Assembly (NCBI GenBank): GCA_902791475.1
Contig: CADAWC010000038.1
Location: forward strand, 1-62,962
Source: Fibrobacter succinogenes
Lineage (GTDB): Bacteria > Fibrobacterota > Fibrobacteria > Fibrobacterales > Fibrobacteraceae
Direction of reading: 5' to 3'
Length of the DNA stretch: 62,962 bases
Shown here in pieces: positions 1-8,009 of this stretch. The first letter of the stretch is position 1. Each line of letters starts with the position of its first letter. The notes beneath the pieces are model-generated. The model was given only the letters and a program-made list of their open reading frames with translations. It searched no databases and had not been told where the DNA came from. A program made the translations under genes and the position numbers.

Positions 1-1
1 C

Positions 2-2470
2 TATTACAAGATTTTGCAGAATGGATTTGTGGAAGCCTATAAGCTTAAAGTCGAAGACGCAAAGGTTTTCAATGATCCGTCTGGCTATAGCAGCAAGGTG
101 TATAAGTCTGATGTCAAAGGCGGATATTTCCGTTACTTTGAATATATCGAAAACGAACAAGTTTGGTATCCTGTAACACTTTGGGCTGCAGGTGTTGCAA
201 CGGTGGAAAAAGTTTGCGATGCTGACGCTGTTAATTCGACCTTCTTCTATAGCTTTGAAGGTCTTGATGAAAATGCCGTTTGTGTATGCGACAATGGAGA
301 ATGCTACTGGCAAGATGCTGAAAATGTATGCTTGGGCCGTAATAAAGGAGATAAGGGATCGGCGTTCTTTGACGGGGAAATTCAAGAGTATGAGTGCGAA
401 TGTGATCTATCAGCTTCTTCTACTTGCGATGATCTTGTGCCTGGTAGTCCGAGTTCTTCGAACTCTGTTGCATCCTCTTCTAGCGCTGCAAGTGGCATGA
501 CTCCGGAAGAACTGGCCAACAATCCGGAATCCAAGCTTTACCTCGGTGAATGCAGCGCTACAGTAAACGAAGGCAAAGAAAAGCTGTTCGACTACAAAAA
601 TGCGGAACTAGCCACGACAACGAGCAAAATAACCCTTGTATGTGATGGCTCCAAATGGAGACAGAAAGATTATCATGACGAGGAATATGGAATATGTACA
701 AAAACCGTGATGGGAAAGGGAGTCGTCAAGGAAGAAAATGGTTCCGAACATTATAAGTGCGATTACCTTGATAAACAGGAAAAATACGAATGGATCGCTG
801 CTGATTGGCAAGACGTGAATATTGAAAAGGCTTGCCATTATGGCTATGTCAATGAAAAATTGGTTACTGGATCCGGTTATGAATATGTTTGTGAAGAAAA
901 TTCTGAATATACAGACAACGACGGTAACCATACCCATGAATGGCGTGAAACGACTGTTGATGAATATTGCGTGGGTGATCGCGTCGAGGCTACAGTGCAG
1001 AAGCTTGAAGACGAAGACCTCGGCGAATCGACTTTCAACGAAAAGTGTAGCTACCACGGTTCTACCTATGCGAGAAACAATACTGCTAGCGGGGCCAAGG
1101 AATGGGTGTACTACGGTAATTTCACCAGTGAAAGCACAAGAAACAGCGTCCTCTTGCTCTTGAATGGTTATAAGGATAATATAATTTACGCTTGTAACGA
1201 TTGGGTCAACATCTACTGTGAGCCTGTTTCTGTAGAAACCGTGCAGAGTGCAATTGCCTCGAATAAGCCAGAAGACGAAAAACAGAAATGGATTAATGTC
1301 CTTTGCAACTATGGCGATTACAAGCGTGCTAGTGGCTACGCCGACGGCATCGCCTTTGAAGTCAACGTAACGTTAAAGAATGGCGAAAATCCGAAGACGT
1401 TTGTCGCTAGTGCCAAGAGAGATGATTGGCACGAACCTACCTTTGAGGATATCTATGGCAAATGCGATAAAGATAAGATGGAAAATCAAACCAAAGTAGC
1501 AGTTTACGGAGGGGAAAAATACAAGTGTAACTACATTTCTGGAGTTTCCAGCGGATACTCTTGGGTTAAAGCAAGCGATTTGGATGAAAACGCAACGCTT
1601 GGAATTTGCACAAGAAATCGAAAAAAAGATGTCGCTATAGTCGGTGACGCATACTATGAATGTCGTAGTAATGGTAACGCAGAAGGAATCCCCGCAAGTT
1701 CTTCCTCCACAGATTGGCTAAAAATTAATGAAAATGAGTACCTTAACGCCAAGTTTGATAATTGCGATACCGATAGAGGTAATACTAAAAACATTGCAGA
1801 CATTAAGAGCGAAACCCTCAAGGACGGAAAAAGCCACAATTTCAAGTGCTCTATAGCTAAAGAAGTCGAATATGGCAATGGTAAGTGGGTTGACGCCTCC
1901 ACAGACATTGCTCTCGACCAGATTTGCAACAGAGATAAAGAAGGTGCAACTGTTACCAAAGAAAGCGTAATCTATGTCTGTGTGTACAAGGATGAATCAT
2001 CCATGTATCAGTGGATTACTTCTGATGAGTACTGCGAAACTCATGGTGAAAATTTGACATATGGCGGGTATCTTGATAATCCGTATAGTTCTTCTAGTAT
2101 GTCTCACTGTGGTAGATATATTGAATGTCAAACGGAAACCGACAAGAAAATCTGCCATGTCGGTACCGAGTCTTTCGTCAATTTGGATACCGTGTGGCAA
2201 TCTGTGGCAGTATATTGCGATAAACATTCTACAGGTTCCGCCTGTGAATTTGTCAATCATGAAGGTGAAGATATAACTATGTCTACTCTTAAGTATTACG
2301 AACAAACGGAATACTACGTAAAAACAGAACAAGGTTATAAGAAAACAGAAACTGCAGAAGAATATTGCGAAGCGTTTAACCCGAATCATGATGGGTTCTG
2401 CGTATTTAAATTTGGCATTTATGAGTATTACGAAAGTTCCAAGAAATGGATCCTTACCCTTTTGTACTAG
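2..2470 (+). CDS. Cys/Trp-rich secreted repeat protein, 5' end outside window
   Basis: The frame is open from the first full codon, so the true start lies upstream and the signal peptide is not visible. About 820 residues are present. The protein is acidic and rich in Cys, Tyr and Trp, with a loosely repeated unit of the type YxC-x(n)-W-x(n)-C spaced about 50 to 80 residues. A poly-Ser linker lies near residues 145-165 and a second short one near 560. Poly-Ser linkers are common in exported Fibrobacter proteins, so an extracellular location is inferred. The even number of Cys suggests disulfides. It ends 3 nt before the OmpA/TSP3 gene, so the two are probably cotranscribed. I do not recognise a named domain and assign no function. 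Confidence 0.75.
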   Translation, partial: YYKILQNGFVEAYKLKVEDAKVFNDPSGYSSKVYKSDVKGGYFRYFEYIENEQVWYPVTLWAAGVATVEKVCDADAVNSTFFYSFEGLDENAVCVCDNGECYWQDAENVCLGRNKGDKGSAFFDGEIQEYECECDLSASSTCDDLVPGSPSSSNSVASSSSAASGMTPEELANNPESKLYLGECSATVNEGKEKLFDYKNAELATTTSKITLVCDGSKWRQKDYHDEEYGICTKTVMGKGVVKEENGSEHYKCDYLDKQEKYEWIAADWQDVNIEKACHYGYVNEKLVTGSGYEYVCEENSEYTDNDGNHTHEWRETTVDEYCVGDRVEATVQKLEDEDLGESTFNEKCSYHGSTYARNNTASGAKEWVYYGNFTSESTRNSVLLLLNGYKDNIIYACNDWVNIYCEPVSVETVQSAIASNKPEDEKQKWINVLCNYGDYKRASGYADGIAFEVNVTLKNGENPKTFVASAKRDDWHEPTFEDIYGKCDKDKMENQTKVAVYGGEKYKCNYISGVSSGYSWVKASDLDENATLGICTRNRKKDVAIVGDAYYECRSNGNAEGIPASSSSTDWLKINENEYLNAKFDNCDTDRGNTKNIADIKSETLKDGKSHNFKCSIAKEVEYGNGKWVDASTDIALDQICNRDKEGATVTKESVIYVCVYKDESSMYQWITSDEYCETHGENLTYGGYLDNPYSSSSMSHCGRYIECQTETDKKICHVGTESFVNLDTVWQSVAVYCDKHSTGSACEFVNHEGEDITMSTLKYYEQTEYYVKTEQGYKKTETAEEYCEAFNPNHDGFCVFKFGIYEYYESSKKWILTLLY

Positions 2471-2473
2471 AAC

Positions 2474-4675
2474 ATGAAAAAACTTACCCTTATACTCGCA
2501 CTTGCGCAGGCGGCGGTCTTTGCACAGACCGGCCTCCTGGGGGGTAAAACTGGCCTCCACCAGCAAGATGCGAATACGCTTGGATTTTTTCACTTCCGTT
2601 TAGGGACTGGCGGTACAATTGCGACCGATAACTGGGGCTACACCCGTGGCGCCTTGTTTACGGACCAGTATGGTCGTACCCAGGAACTCGATGTGTGGGA
2701 CGCCCGTATGGAAAAGGGCCGCATTGACGGCGCTTTGGCCGGTAACTTCAATTTTGCGTTTGGCCTCCGTGATGACTTGGATATCGGCGTGAGCCTCCCG
2801 ATTTACTACGACCACGCAAAGGATTACTCTGGCGAAGCGATTCGCGCTCACATGGGCAAGGGAGGCCTCGGTGACTTGCAGTTCTATGCCAAGTACCGCA
2901 CGCCGCACTTTTTTGGCCCGGATTACATGACAACAGCCGCCGTTGTGGATTTGACGGTCCCGACTGGCTGGAGGGGCGTGGGTATCCGCCCGCGTCACGC
3001 ATGGTTCCTCGATAACGAAGGCGGCCCGACGTATGCCTACACGGCAAACAGCGTAATGCTCGGCCTTACGGGGGTTGTCTCTGTCGATTACAACAAGAAG
3101 GGTGTTCCGCTTGTCTGGAATTCTTCTCTTGGCTTGATGCTCGGTTTTGGCGATGCCTCGAATACGCTCGTGTATAGCACTGGTGTGAACTGGCTCGTGA
3201 ACGATTATTTCCAGCCGTTCCTCGAATTCAGTGGCGAAATGCGCTTTGGCAACGATGCATATCCGTTCAGCCCGATTACCGACCCGATGGTGCTCACGCC
3301 GGGTATCAATGTGAAGATTCCGTTCTTCAACATTGACTTTGCCGCAGGTATCGATATCGGTATCGGAAACCTTGTGGATGGCTATGATCGCAAAGATGCC
3401 ATGGACAACTGCAAGGATTTCCAGATCAAGTACAAGGGCGAAACGGGTTACAGGGCCAGCTACTGCTATGTGTCCCAGCCGCTTATTGTCGGTATCGCAA
3501 AGCTTACGTGGACGTTTGGCTTTGATGGTGACGACGATAGCGACGGTGTAAAGAACCGCAAGGACAAGTGCCCGGATACGTTCCCGCCGATAGTCGTGGA
3601 CGAAGACGGCTGCGGCATTGATACTGACGAAGATAAGGTCTTTGACGGTCTCGACAAGTGCCCGGATACTCCGAAGGGTGTGCCTGTAGATAGCGTCGGT
3701 TGCCCGTTCGATACGGACGAAGATGGCGTCTATGACTACAAGGATATGTGCCCGGATACTCCGAAGGGTGTGCCTGTGGATAGCGTCGGTTGCCCGTTTG
3801 ATACGGACGAAGACGGCGTGCTTGATTACAAGGACCAGTGCCCTGAAACGCCGAAGGGCTTGCCTGTGGATTCTGTTGGTTGCCCGCTCGACAGCGACAA
3901 GGACGGAGTCTTTGATGGGCCGGACAAGTGCCCGGATACGCCGGAAGGTGTTGCCGTGGATGCTGACGGCTGCCCGCTCGATACCGACAAGGACGGCGTG
4001 CCCGATTACAAGGACAAGTGCCCGAATACGCTCCCGGGAATTCAGGTGAACAAGCGTGGCTGCCCGCTGCGCCGCAAGGAAGACTTGGATTACCTCAAGA
4101 AGGGCATCCAGTTTGAATTCGACTCGGCAAAGCTTTTGAAGTCCAGTTACCCGACTTTGGATGACATTATCGCTCTCTTGGAAAAGATTCCGGAAGTGAA
4201 ACTTGAAGTCCAGGGCCATACGGATATCGTGGGTACTGAAGATTACAACCAGAAGCTTTCTGAAGACCGTGCCCACTCCGTGACGGATTACTTCCAGTCG
4301 AAGGGTATTCCTGGCGAACGCCTCCGTGCAATCGGCTTTGGTACTCGCGTGCCTGTTGCTGATAACGTAACGGACGAAGGCCGTGCCAAGAACCGCCGCG
4401 TGGAACTCATCCCGTTCGGTTACTACACCGAAGGCGATAGCACTGTGGCTGCTCCGTCTGACTCTCTGCTGAACGACAGCACGGCTGTGCCGCCTCCGAC
4501 AAAGTCCGAGGTGAAGCCGGAATCCAAGCCCGAAGTGAAGGTGAAGCTCAAGGCCAATGCCGAAAAGAAGGTGAGGTCCGCTTCTAAGGCTGGACTTCGC
4601 AAGCTGAAAGCGAAAGTCGCTAAGGTCGCTGAGCCTGCCGAAGCGCCCGCGCCTGCAGAAAAGCCTGCGCAGTAG
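2474..4675 (+). CDS. OmpA-family protein with thrombospondin type 3 repeats
   Basis: 733 residues. A signal peptide (MKKLTLILALAQAAVFAQ) is followed by a region of about 330 residues rich in aromatic/Gly alternation, consistent with a beta-barrel. Six Ca-binding TSP3-type repeats (DTDEDGVxDYKDxCPDTPKG) occupy about residues 355-540. An OmpA C-terminal domain follows at about 550-655, with the peptidoglycan-binding signature HTDIVG, LSEDRA and NRRVE. The tail is a Lys/Ala/Pro-rich extension of about 75 residues. The family anchors the outer membrane to peptidoglycan. It starts 3 nt after the preceding Cys-rich gene without a clear Shine-Dalgarno, which suggests coupling. The two may form a surface complex (inference). 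Confidence 0.93.
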   Translation: MKKLTLILALAQAAVFAQTGLLGGKTGLHQQDANTLGFFHFRLGTGGTIATDNWGYTRGALFTDQYGRTQELDVWDARMEKGRIDGALAGNFNFAFGLRDDLDIGVSLPIYYDHAKDYSGEAIRAHMGKGGLGDLQFYAKYRTPHFFGPDYMTTAAVVDLTVPTGWRGVGIRPRHAWFLDNEGGPTYAYTANSVMLGLTGVVSVDYNKKGVPLVWNSSLGLMLGFGDASNTLVYSTGVNWLVNDYFQPFLEFSGEMRFGNDAYPFSPITDPMVLTPGINVKIPFFNIDFAAGIDIGIGNLVDGYDRKDAMDNCKDFQIKYKGETGYRASYCYVSQPLIVGIAKLTWTFGFDGDDDSDGVKNRKDKCPDTFPPIVVDEDGCGIDTDEDKVFDGLDKCPDTPKGVPVDSVGCPFDTDEDGVYDYKDMCPDTPKGVPVDSVGCPFDTDEDGVLDYKDQCPETPKGLPVDSVGCPLDSDKDGVFDGPDKCPDTPEGVAVDADGCPLDTDKDGVPDYKDKCPNTLPGIQVNKRGCPLRRKEDLDYLKKGIQFEFDSAKLLKSSYPTLDDIIALLEKIPEVKLEVQGHTDIVGTEDYNQKLSEDRAHSVTDYFQSKGIPGERLRAIGFGTRVPVADNVTDEGRAKNRRVELIPFGYYTEGDSTVAAPSDSLLNDSTAVPPPTKSEVKPESKPEVKVKLKANAEKKVRSASKAGLRKLKAKVAKVAEPAEAPAPAEKPAQ

Positions 4676-4681
4676 AGCGGT

Positions 4682-4737
4682 TGTCATGCCCGGCGATTGT
4701 CATCCCGGACCCCGTTCCGGGAGGGCATCTCCCTCTT
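4682..4737 (+). repeat. Dispersed palindromic repeat, family A (GTCAT-CCCGG type)
   Basis: A partial copy (TGTCATGCCCGG) followed by a full copy with arms TCCCGG and CCGGGA and the trailing word GCATCTCC. The same layout, TGTCAT-arm-loop-arm-ATCTCC, recurs at 6217, 14634, 28883, 38804, 42044 and 45534 of this window. Confidence 0.7.
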
Positions 4738-4746
4738 GAAAATGAG

Positions 4747-4776
4747 AAAAGACCTGGCTCAGCGCCAGGTCTTTTT
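4747..4776. terminator. Bidirectional intrinsic terminator
   Basis: Perfect stem AAAAGACCTGGC / GCCAGGTCTTTT with loop TCAG and T-runs readable on both strands. It sits between the convergent OmpA gene (+) and metF (-). Confidence 0.85.
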
Positions 4777-4818
4777 CGTTACTTTTGCCGAGTCCGCGGA
4801 AGCGGGCTTCTCTCTTAA

Positions 4819-5709
4819 TTACCCGGCGAAGTTCTTGCCGAGAATTGCAGAGACGTTCTTGAGGATTCCCTCTGCGACGTCCGGCTTGTTCATGGAGTAA
4901 ACGTGTACGTTTGTGATGCCGTTCGCGTAGAGGTCGATAATCTGGTCGCTGGCGTAGATGATGCCGGCTTGCTTCATGGCTTCCGGATCGCTACCGAACT
5001 TGTCCACAAGCGACTTGAAACGCTGCGGCATGAAGGAGCCCGAAAGCTTGATGGCGCGTTCGACCTGGTTCGCGTTCGTGATGGGCATGATGCCGGGGAG
5101 CACCGGGCAGTTCACGCCTGCATCGCGGAGCTTGTAAAGGAAGCTGAAGAATAGATTATTGTCAAAGACCATCTGCGTCGTGAGGAAGTCGGCGCCTGCA
5201 TCGACCTTTTCCTTGAGGTGCTTGATATCTTCGGCTTGGTTTGGACTTTCCGGGTGCTTTTCCGGGTAGCAGGCGGCGCCAATGCAAAAATCGGCATCAG
5301 CGGCCTTGAGTTCGCGGATAAGCTCGACGGCGTGGTGGTAGTCGCAATCACCGCGACCGTTTGCAATGAGTTCCGGCGTGAGGTCGCCACGGAGGGCCAT
5401 CACGTTTTTGATGCCGGCGGCCTTCATGTCTTCGATGCGCTGGAGGATGGTCTCCTTGGTGCTCGAAATGCAGGTGAGGTGGGCGAGCATCGGAATGTTG
5501 AAGTTGTACTTGAGGTTCTTCGCAATTTCGAGCGTGTACTGGCTCACGCCGCCGCCTGCGCCGTATGTGACGCTCATGAACGCGGGGTTAAGCTTTGCAA
5601 TCGCTTCGGTGGCTGCTTTAACGTTTTCAAAACTCGTTTCTTTCTTCGGCGGGAACACCTCGAAGGAGAGGCTCATCTTGTCTTGCTTCAGGATGTCGAT
5701 AATCTTCAT
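4819..5709 (-). CDS. metF: Methylenetetrahydrofolate reductase
   Basis: 296 residues, the usual MetF length. It reduces 5,10-methylene-THF to 5-methyl-THF for methionine synthesis, using FAD in the cytoplasm. Seen: the N-terminal SFEVFPPK motif with the catalytic Glu, the NVMALRGD flavin-site segment, and GAACYPEKHPES, all family hallmarks of the TIM-barrel fold. The start was placed at the ATG at 5709 because GGAGAT lies a few bases upstream; the longer TTG start at 5724 would include this Shine-Dalgarno in the coding region. It is monocistronic between a shared terminator and a 220-bp upstream spacer that contains an inverted repeat (5779-5808). Confidence 0.96.
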   Translation of the reverse strand: MKIIDILKQDKMSLSFEVFPPKKETSFENVKAATEAIAKLNPAFMSVTYGAGGGVSQYTLEIAKNLKYNFNIPMLAHLTCISSTKETILQRIEDMKAAGIKNVMALRGDLTPELIANGRGDCDYHHAVELIRELKAADADFCIGAACYPEKHPESPNQAEDIKHLKEKVDAGADFLTTQMVFDNNLFFSFLYKLRDAGVNCPVLPGIMPITNANQVERAIKLSGSFMPQRFKSLVDKFGSDPEAMKQAGIIYASDQIIDLYANGITNVHVYSMNKPDVAEGILKNVSAILGKNFAG

Positions 5710-5778
5710 TGTATCTCCGTGCAACGGTCGGCATTGGGCTTTGGATCCTTAGTGCAATGTCGAATGTTACGCTTTTGG

Positions 5779-5808
5779 TTTATGCAAATATTTAAATTCA
5801 TGCATAAA
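5779..5808. promoter_or_regulatory. Inverted repeat upstream of metF, candidate operator
   Basis: Perfect 8-bp arms TTTATGCA (5779-5786) and TGCATAAA (5801-5808) around an AT-rich 14-bp centre, about 70-100 bp upstream of the metF start. No known regulator motif is recognised. The rest of the 5710-5885 spacer shows nothing else I can name. Confidence 0.35.
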
Positions 5809-5885
5809 TGTAGATAAAATTCCCGACAATGGCAACGGGGAATGCGTAAATTTTTTGGAGAGATGGGCTTTGATTCGTGCGAAAA

Positions 5886-5915
5886 TTGACGAAAAATCAA
5901 ATTATTTACTATATT
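5886..5915 (+). promoter_or_regulatory. Promoter of tRNA-Arg
   Basis: -35 TTGACG (5886-5891), 18-bp spacer and -10 TATATT (5910-5915), placed 14 bp before the first base of the tRNA. Confidence 0.7.
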
Positions 5916-5929
5916 GTGTGTTCACAAAC

Positions 5930-6003
5930 GCCGTCGTAGCTCAGTTGGATAGAGCAGTTGCCTTCTAAGCAACGGGTCGTGGGTTCGACTCCCGCCGACG
6001 GTA
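5930..6003 (+). tRNA. tRNA-Arg (anticodon TCT)
   Basis: The full cloverleaf can be drawn: acceptor GCCGTCG with CGACGGT (one G-T pair), D arm GCTC/GAGC, anticodon stem GTTGC/GCAAC with loop CTTCTAA (anticodon TCT, reads AGA) and T arm GTGGG/CCCGC with TTCGACT. The discriminator base is A and CCA is not encoded. Confidence 0.97.
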
Positions 6004-6047
6004 TGAAAGGTTCGTGCGCCGTAGGCGTGCGAACCTTTCATGTTTTT
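6003..6047 (+). terminator. Terminator of tRNA-Arg
   Basis: Very long hairpin: outer 12-bp perfect stem ATGAAAGGTTCG / CGAACCTTTCAT, continued inward by GCGCC-GTA-GGCGT, followed by TGTTTTTGG. It begins right at the 3' end of the tRNA. Confidence 0.8.
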
Positions 6048-6159
6048 GGTGTTGAGGAGAACCCAAGTTCGACCTCTGCGTAAGGCGAGCGCAGCGCACG
6101 AGCTTGCTCGGGCATTGCCGAGCCGAAGAAGATGCTACAAAGCACGGAGTGCTTTGTGC

Positions 6160-6173
6160 CTCCCGCCGATGGT
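6160..6173 (+). repeat. Near copy of the tRNA-Arg 3' end
   Basis: CTCCCGCCGATGGT matches the tRNA 3' end CTCCCGCCGACGGT (5989-6002) at 13 of 14 bases, 171 bp downstream. The stretch 6048-6160 between them holds GC-rich short palindromes and no credible gene. Confidence 0.4.
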
Positions 6174-6175
6174 CC

Positions 6176-6210
6176 ATAAAAACAGACCCCGGCACTGAGG
6201 CCGGGGCTGT
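6176..6210 (-). terminator. Terminator of the TlpA-like gene
   Basis: Stem CCCCGGC/GCCGGGG extended by ACAG/CTGT around a single bulged base. On the minus strand it is followed by GTTTTTATGG. It lies 46 bp beyond the stop of the thioredoxin-like gene. Confidence 0.7.
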
Positions 6211-6216
6211 CTAAAA

Positions 6217-6248
6217 ATGGAGATTCCCGCTCGGTGGCGGGAATGACA
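6217..6248 (-). repeat. Dispersed palindromic repeat, family A
   Basis: Reverse-orientation copy: on the minus strand TGTCATTCCCGCC, a short loop, GGCGGGAATCTCC. It sits directly after the TlpA-like gene. Confidence 0.6.
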
Positions 6249-6255
6249 AGTCTTA

Positions 6256-6798
6256 TTACTTCTTCAAAATCTTGTTCAGCGTAGCGCGCAAATGATTCAT
6301 GTTCGCTTCGTTGAGTGTTTCGTAGCGGTAGAACGTGCCGTCCTTCTGCACGAGGTAGACCACCGGGATGTAACCCGTGCCATAAGCCGGCCCAAACTTA
6401 CTATCCGTGTCCTGGAATACCGGAATAACAGCGTGGTACTGGTCGATAAACAAGCGGATATCGTTCTTCTTGATGCCGCCGTTCAAGCCGATTGCAATAC
6501 CCGTAAGACCCTTGGATTCATATTCCTTGATGAGGTTCTGGATCTCGGGGAAGTGCTTTTGGCAGTGTGGACACTTCGGGCTGAAATAATAGATGAGCAG
6601 TGGGCGGTTGCTGAAATGGCTAAATAAAATGCCCGGATCACTGATGCCCGAAAGATGCTTGGAAAAGTCCATCTTCATGGGCTGATTCGTTGTGGAATCC
6701 ATCATCAATTTGATATCGGCAACTTGCGGTTCCGGTGCGAACTGCGCAAAACCCATGACGGCTACAAAAGCTACCAAACTGAAAATGCGACTAAGCAT
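6256..6798 (-). CDS. TlpA-like secreted thioredoxin-fold protein
   Basis: 180 residues from the chosen start. A signal peptide (about 20 residues ending near GFAQ) precedes a thioredoxin fold with the active-site motif CPHC in YYFSPKCPHCQKH near residue 75 and a cis-Pro region (TGYIPVVYLV) near residue 145. CPHC is the DsbA-type dipeptide; the overall TlpA/AhpC-TSA layout fits a periplasmic disulfide reductase, or an oxidase. AGGAG is 7 nt before the ATG at 6798 and only 1 nt before the upstream ATG at 6804, so 6798 is preferred. Monocistronic, with a terminator at 6176-6210. The substrate is unknown. Confidence 0.88.
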   Translation of the reverse strand: MLSRIFSLVAFVAVMGFAQFAPEPQVADIKLMMDSTTNQPMKMDFSKHLSGISDPGILFSHFSNRPLLIYYFSPKCPHCQKHFPEIQNLIKEYESKGLTGIAIGLNGGIKKNDIRLFIDQYHAVIPVFQDTDSKFGPAYGTGYIPVVYLVQKDGTFYRYETLNEANMNHLRATLNKILKK

Positions 6799-6944
6799 AC
6801 ACATACTCCTAAAATCGTTTTCATTGGTCCCGAAGGGGAATCTTTTTTAAACAGTTGTAAAATACCAAAAAATAGAGGAATGAATTGTGATTTTTGTCAA
6901 AAAATGGGAAAAATAATGTAAAAAATTGTGTTTTCTGCGTTTTG

Positions 6945-7982
6945 TTATTGTCCTATCAGAATTCTTTTGAAAATATCGGTCGAAAAAGCGGGATTTTCCA
7001 TGAATTCCTGCTCGAAAAGTTCCATGATTTCTTCGGAATATTCGGTTTGCTTGCTGAGCAACTTGATGGCGTCGATTTTGCTTGTTTGGAACTTTTGCAC
7101 CATCACCCAAAAATAAATGGCGAACTCGACTTTGGTAAGGCTGTTGCCGTCAAACAAGCTTTTTTCGTAATAGCGGAATAGCAAGTAGGCGATGATTTTT
7201 TCACCGTCGCGGTCTGTGAAAAGTGCGCTAGGCGATTCTTGATGGGCGTCTTTATTGACCTGCCAACCATTTTCTTTTAGTTGCTTGTAGGCGGAGTCCC
7301 ATGCGGGTCCGTAGCTTTCGCCTTTCCCGAGAATTTCGATCCACGCTTGGTAGATGTTGTTCGAAATTTTGCAAGTGGCTCCGATCTCTGGTGTGCTTTC
7401 AGGAAATTCGAAACCGCTTGTTTCGATGGCGTAGTCTAGTAGTTCGACTAGTCGCTCGTTTAGTGGTCTGCTGTGGTCAGCGAGTATTTTGAATAAATGT
7501 TCTCGTTCTTCGAAAATGGCATCGCGAGCCTCGATGGCTTCATCGGGAATTTCGTCGGGAACGTCATCAATTTCGCGCTCGGCAAACGCTATGGGTGAGG
7601 TGTTGGTTCCATTGCTCTCGAGCAGTAGGCGCACGCCTTCCTCGCAGCAAAGCCCAATGCCTTTCTCCATGATGTCTCCGTAGACTTCTACAAATCGCGG
7701 GTGCTCACGGCAGATGTCACACAAACTAGATTCACCGAGATGGCAAATCATATCGCAGAGTCCGTCTTTCCTTAAAAATGGACAGCGGTTGCCGGGGAGC
7801 AATTTGAAATGCCCATCTTCGATATTCTGCCGGAGCGTGTCACCAAAATCTCCTTTGAGTGCGGCGTAACGTTTGGTGCTAGTTTCGTCAATGTCGATTT
7901 CCCAGCCAATGCAACAGGTGTCGGTACATTGGCCTGCGATGCAATGGAACGAATCGTAAAATGCAGGAACGCGGAGAAGCAT
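6945..7982 (-). CDS. FliB-like Cys-rich protein (flagellin lysine-N-methylase family)
   Basis: 345 residues. The N-terminus carries the family pattern YxxFxCIAxxCxDTCCxGWxI (residues 9-30), followed by CPFL, CDMICHLGESSLCDICREHPR (about 65-95) and GLCCEEGVRLLL. These Cys clusters match the YkgJ/FliB family, whose founding member methylates flagellin lysines and is thought to bind an iron-sulfur centre. No flagellar gene is visible here and Fibrobacter is regarded as non-motile, so the target is probably another protein. It is divergent from the LtaS-like gene with only about 27 bp between the outer start codons, so promoters must overlap or lie inside the coding ends. No clear Shine-Dalgarno. 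Confidence 0.85.
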   Translation of the reverse strand: MLLRVPAFYDSFHCIAGQCTDTCCIGWEIDIDETSTKRYAALKGDFGDTLRQNIEDGHFKLLPGNRCPFLRKDGLCDMICHLGESSLCDICREHPRFVEVYGDIMEKGIGLCCEEGVRLLLESNGTNTSPIAFAEREIDDVPDEIPDEAIEARDAIFEEREHLFKILADHSRPLNERLVELLDYAIETSGFEFPESTPEIGATCKISNNIYQAWIEILGKGESYGPAWDSAYKQLKENGWQVNKDAHQESPSALFTDRDGEKIIAYLLFRYYEKSLFDGNSLTKVEFAIYFWVMVQKFQTSKIDAIKLLSKQTEYSEEIMELFEQEFMENPAFSTDIFKRILIGQ

Positions 7983-8009
7983 GATGTAAAGGTAGAATTT
8001 TAGGGCGCT

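Noticed and set aside
2600..4687. 695-residue minus-strand reading frame antisense to the OmpA gene
   Set aside because: It mirrors the TSP3-repeat coding frame, has no start signals and is rich in Arg/His, as expected from the antisense of GC-rich Asp/Lys codons.
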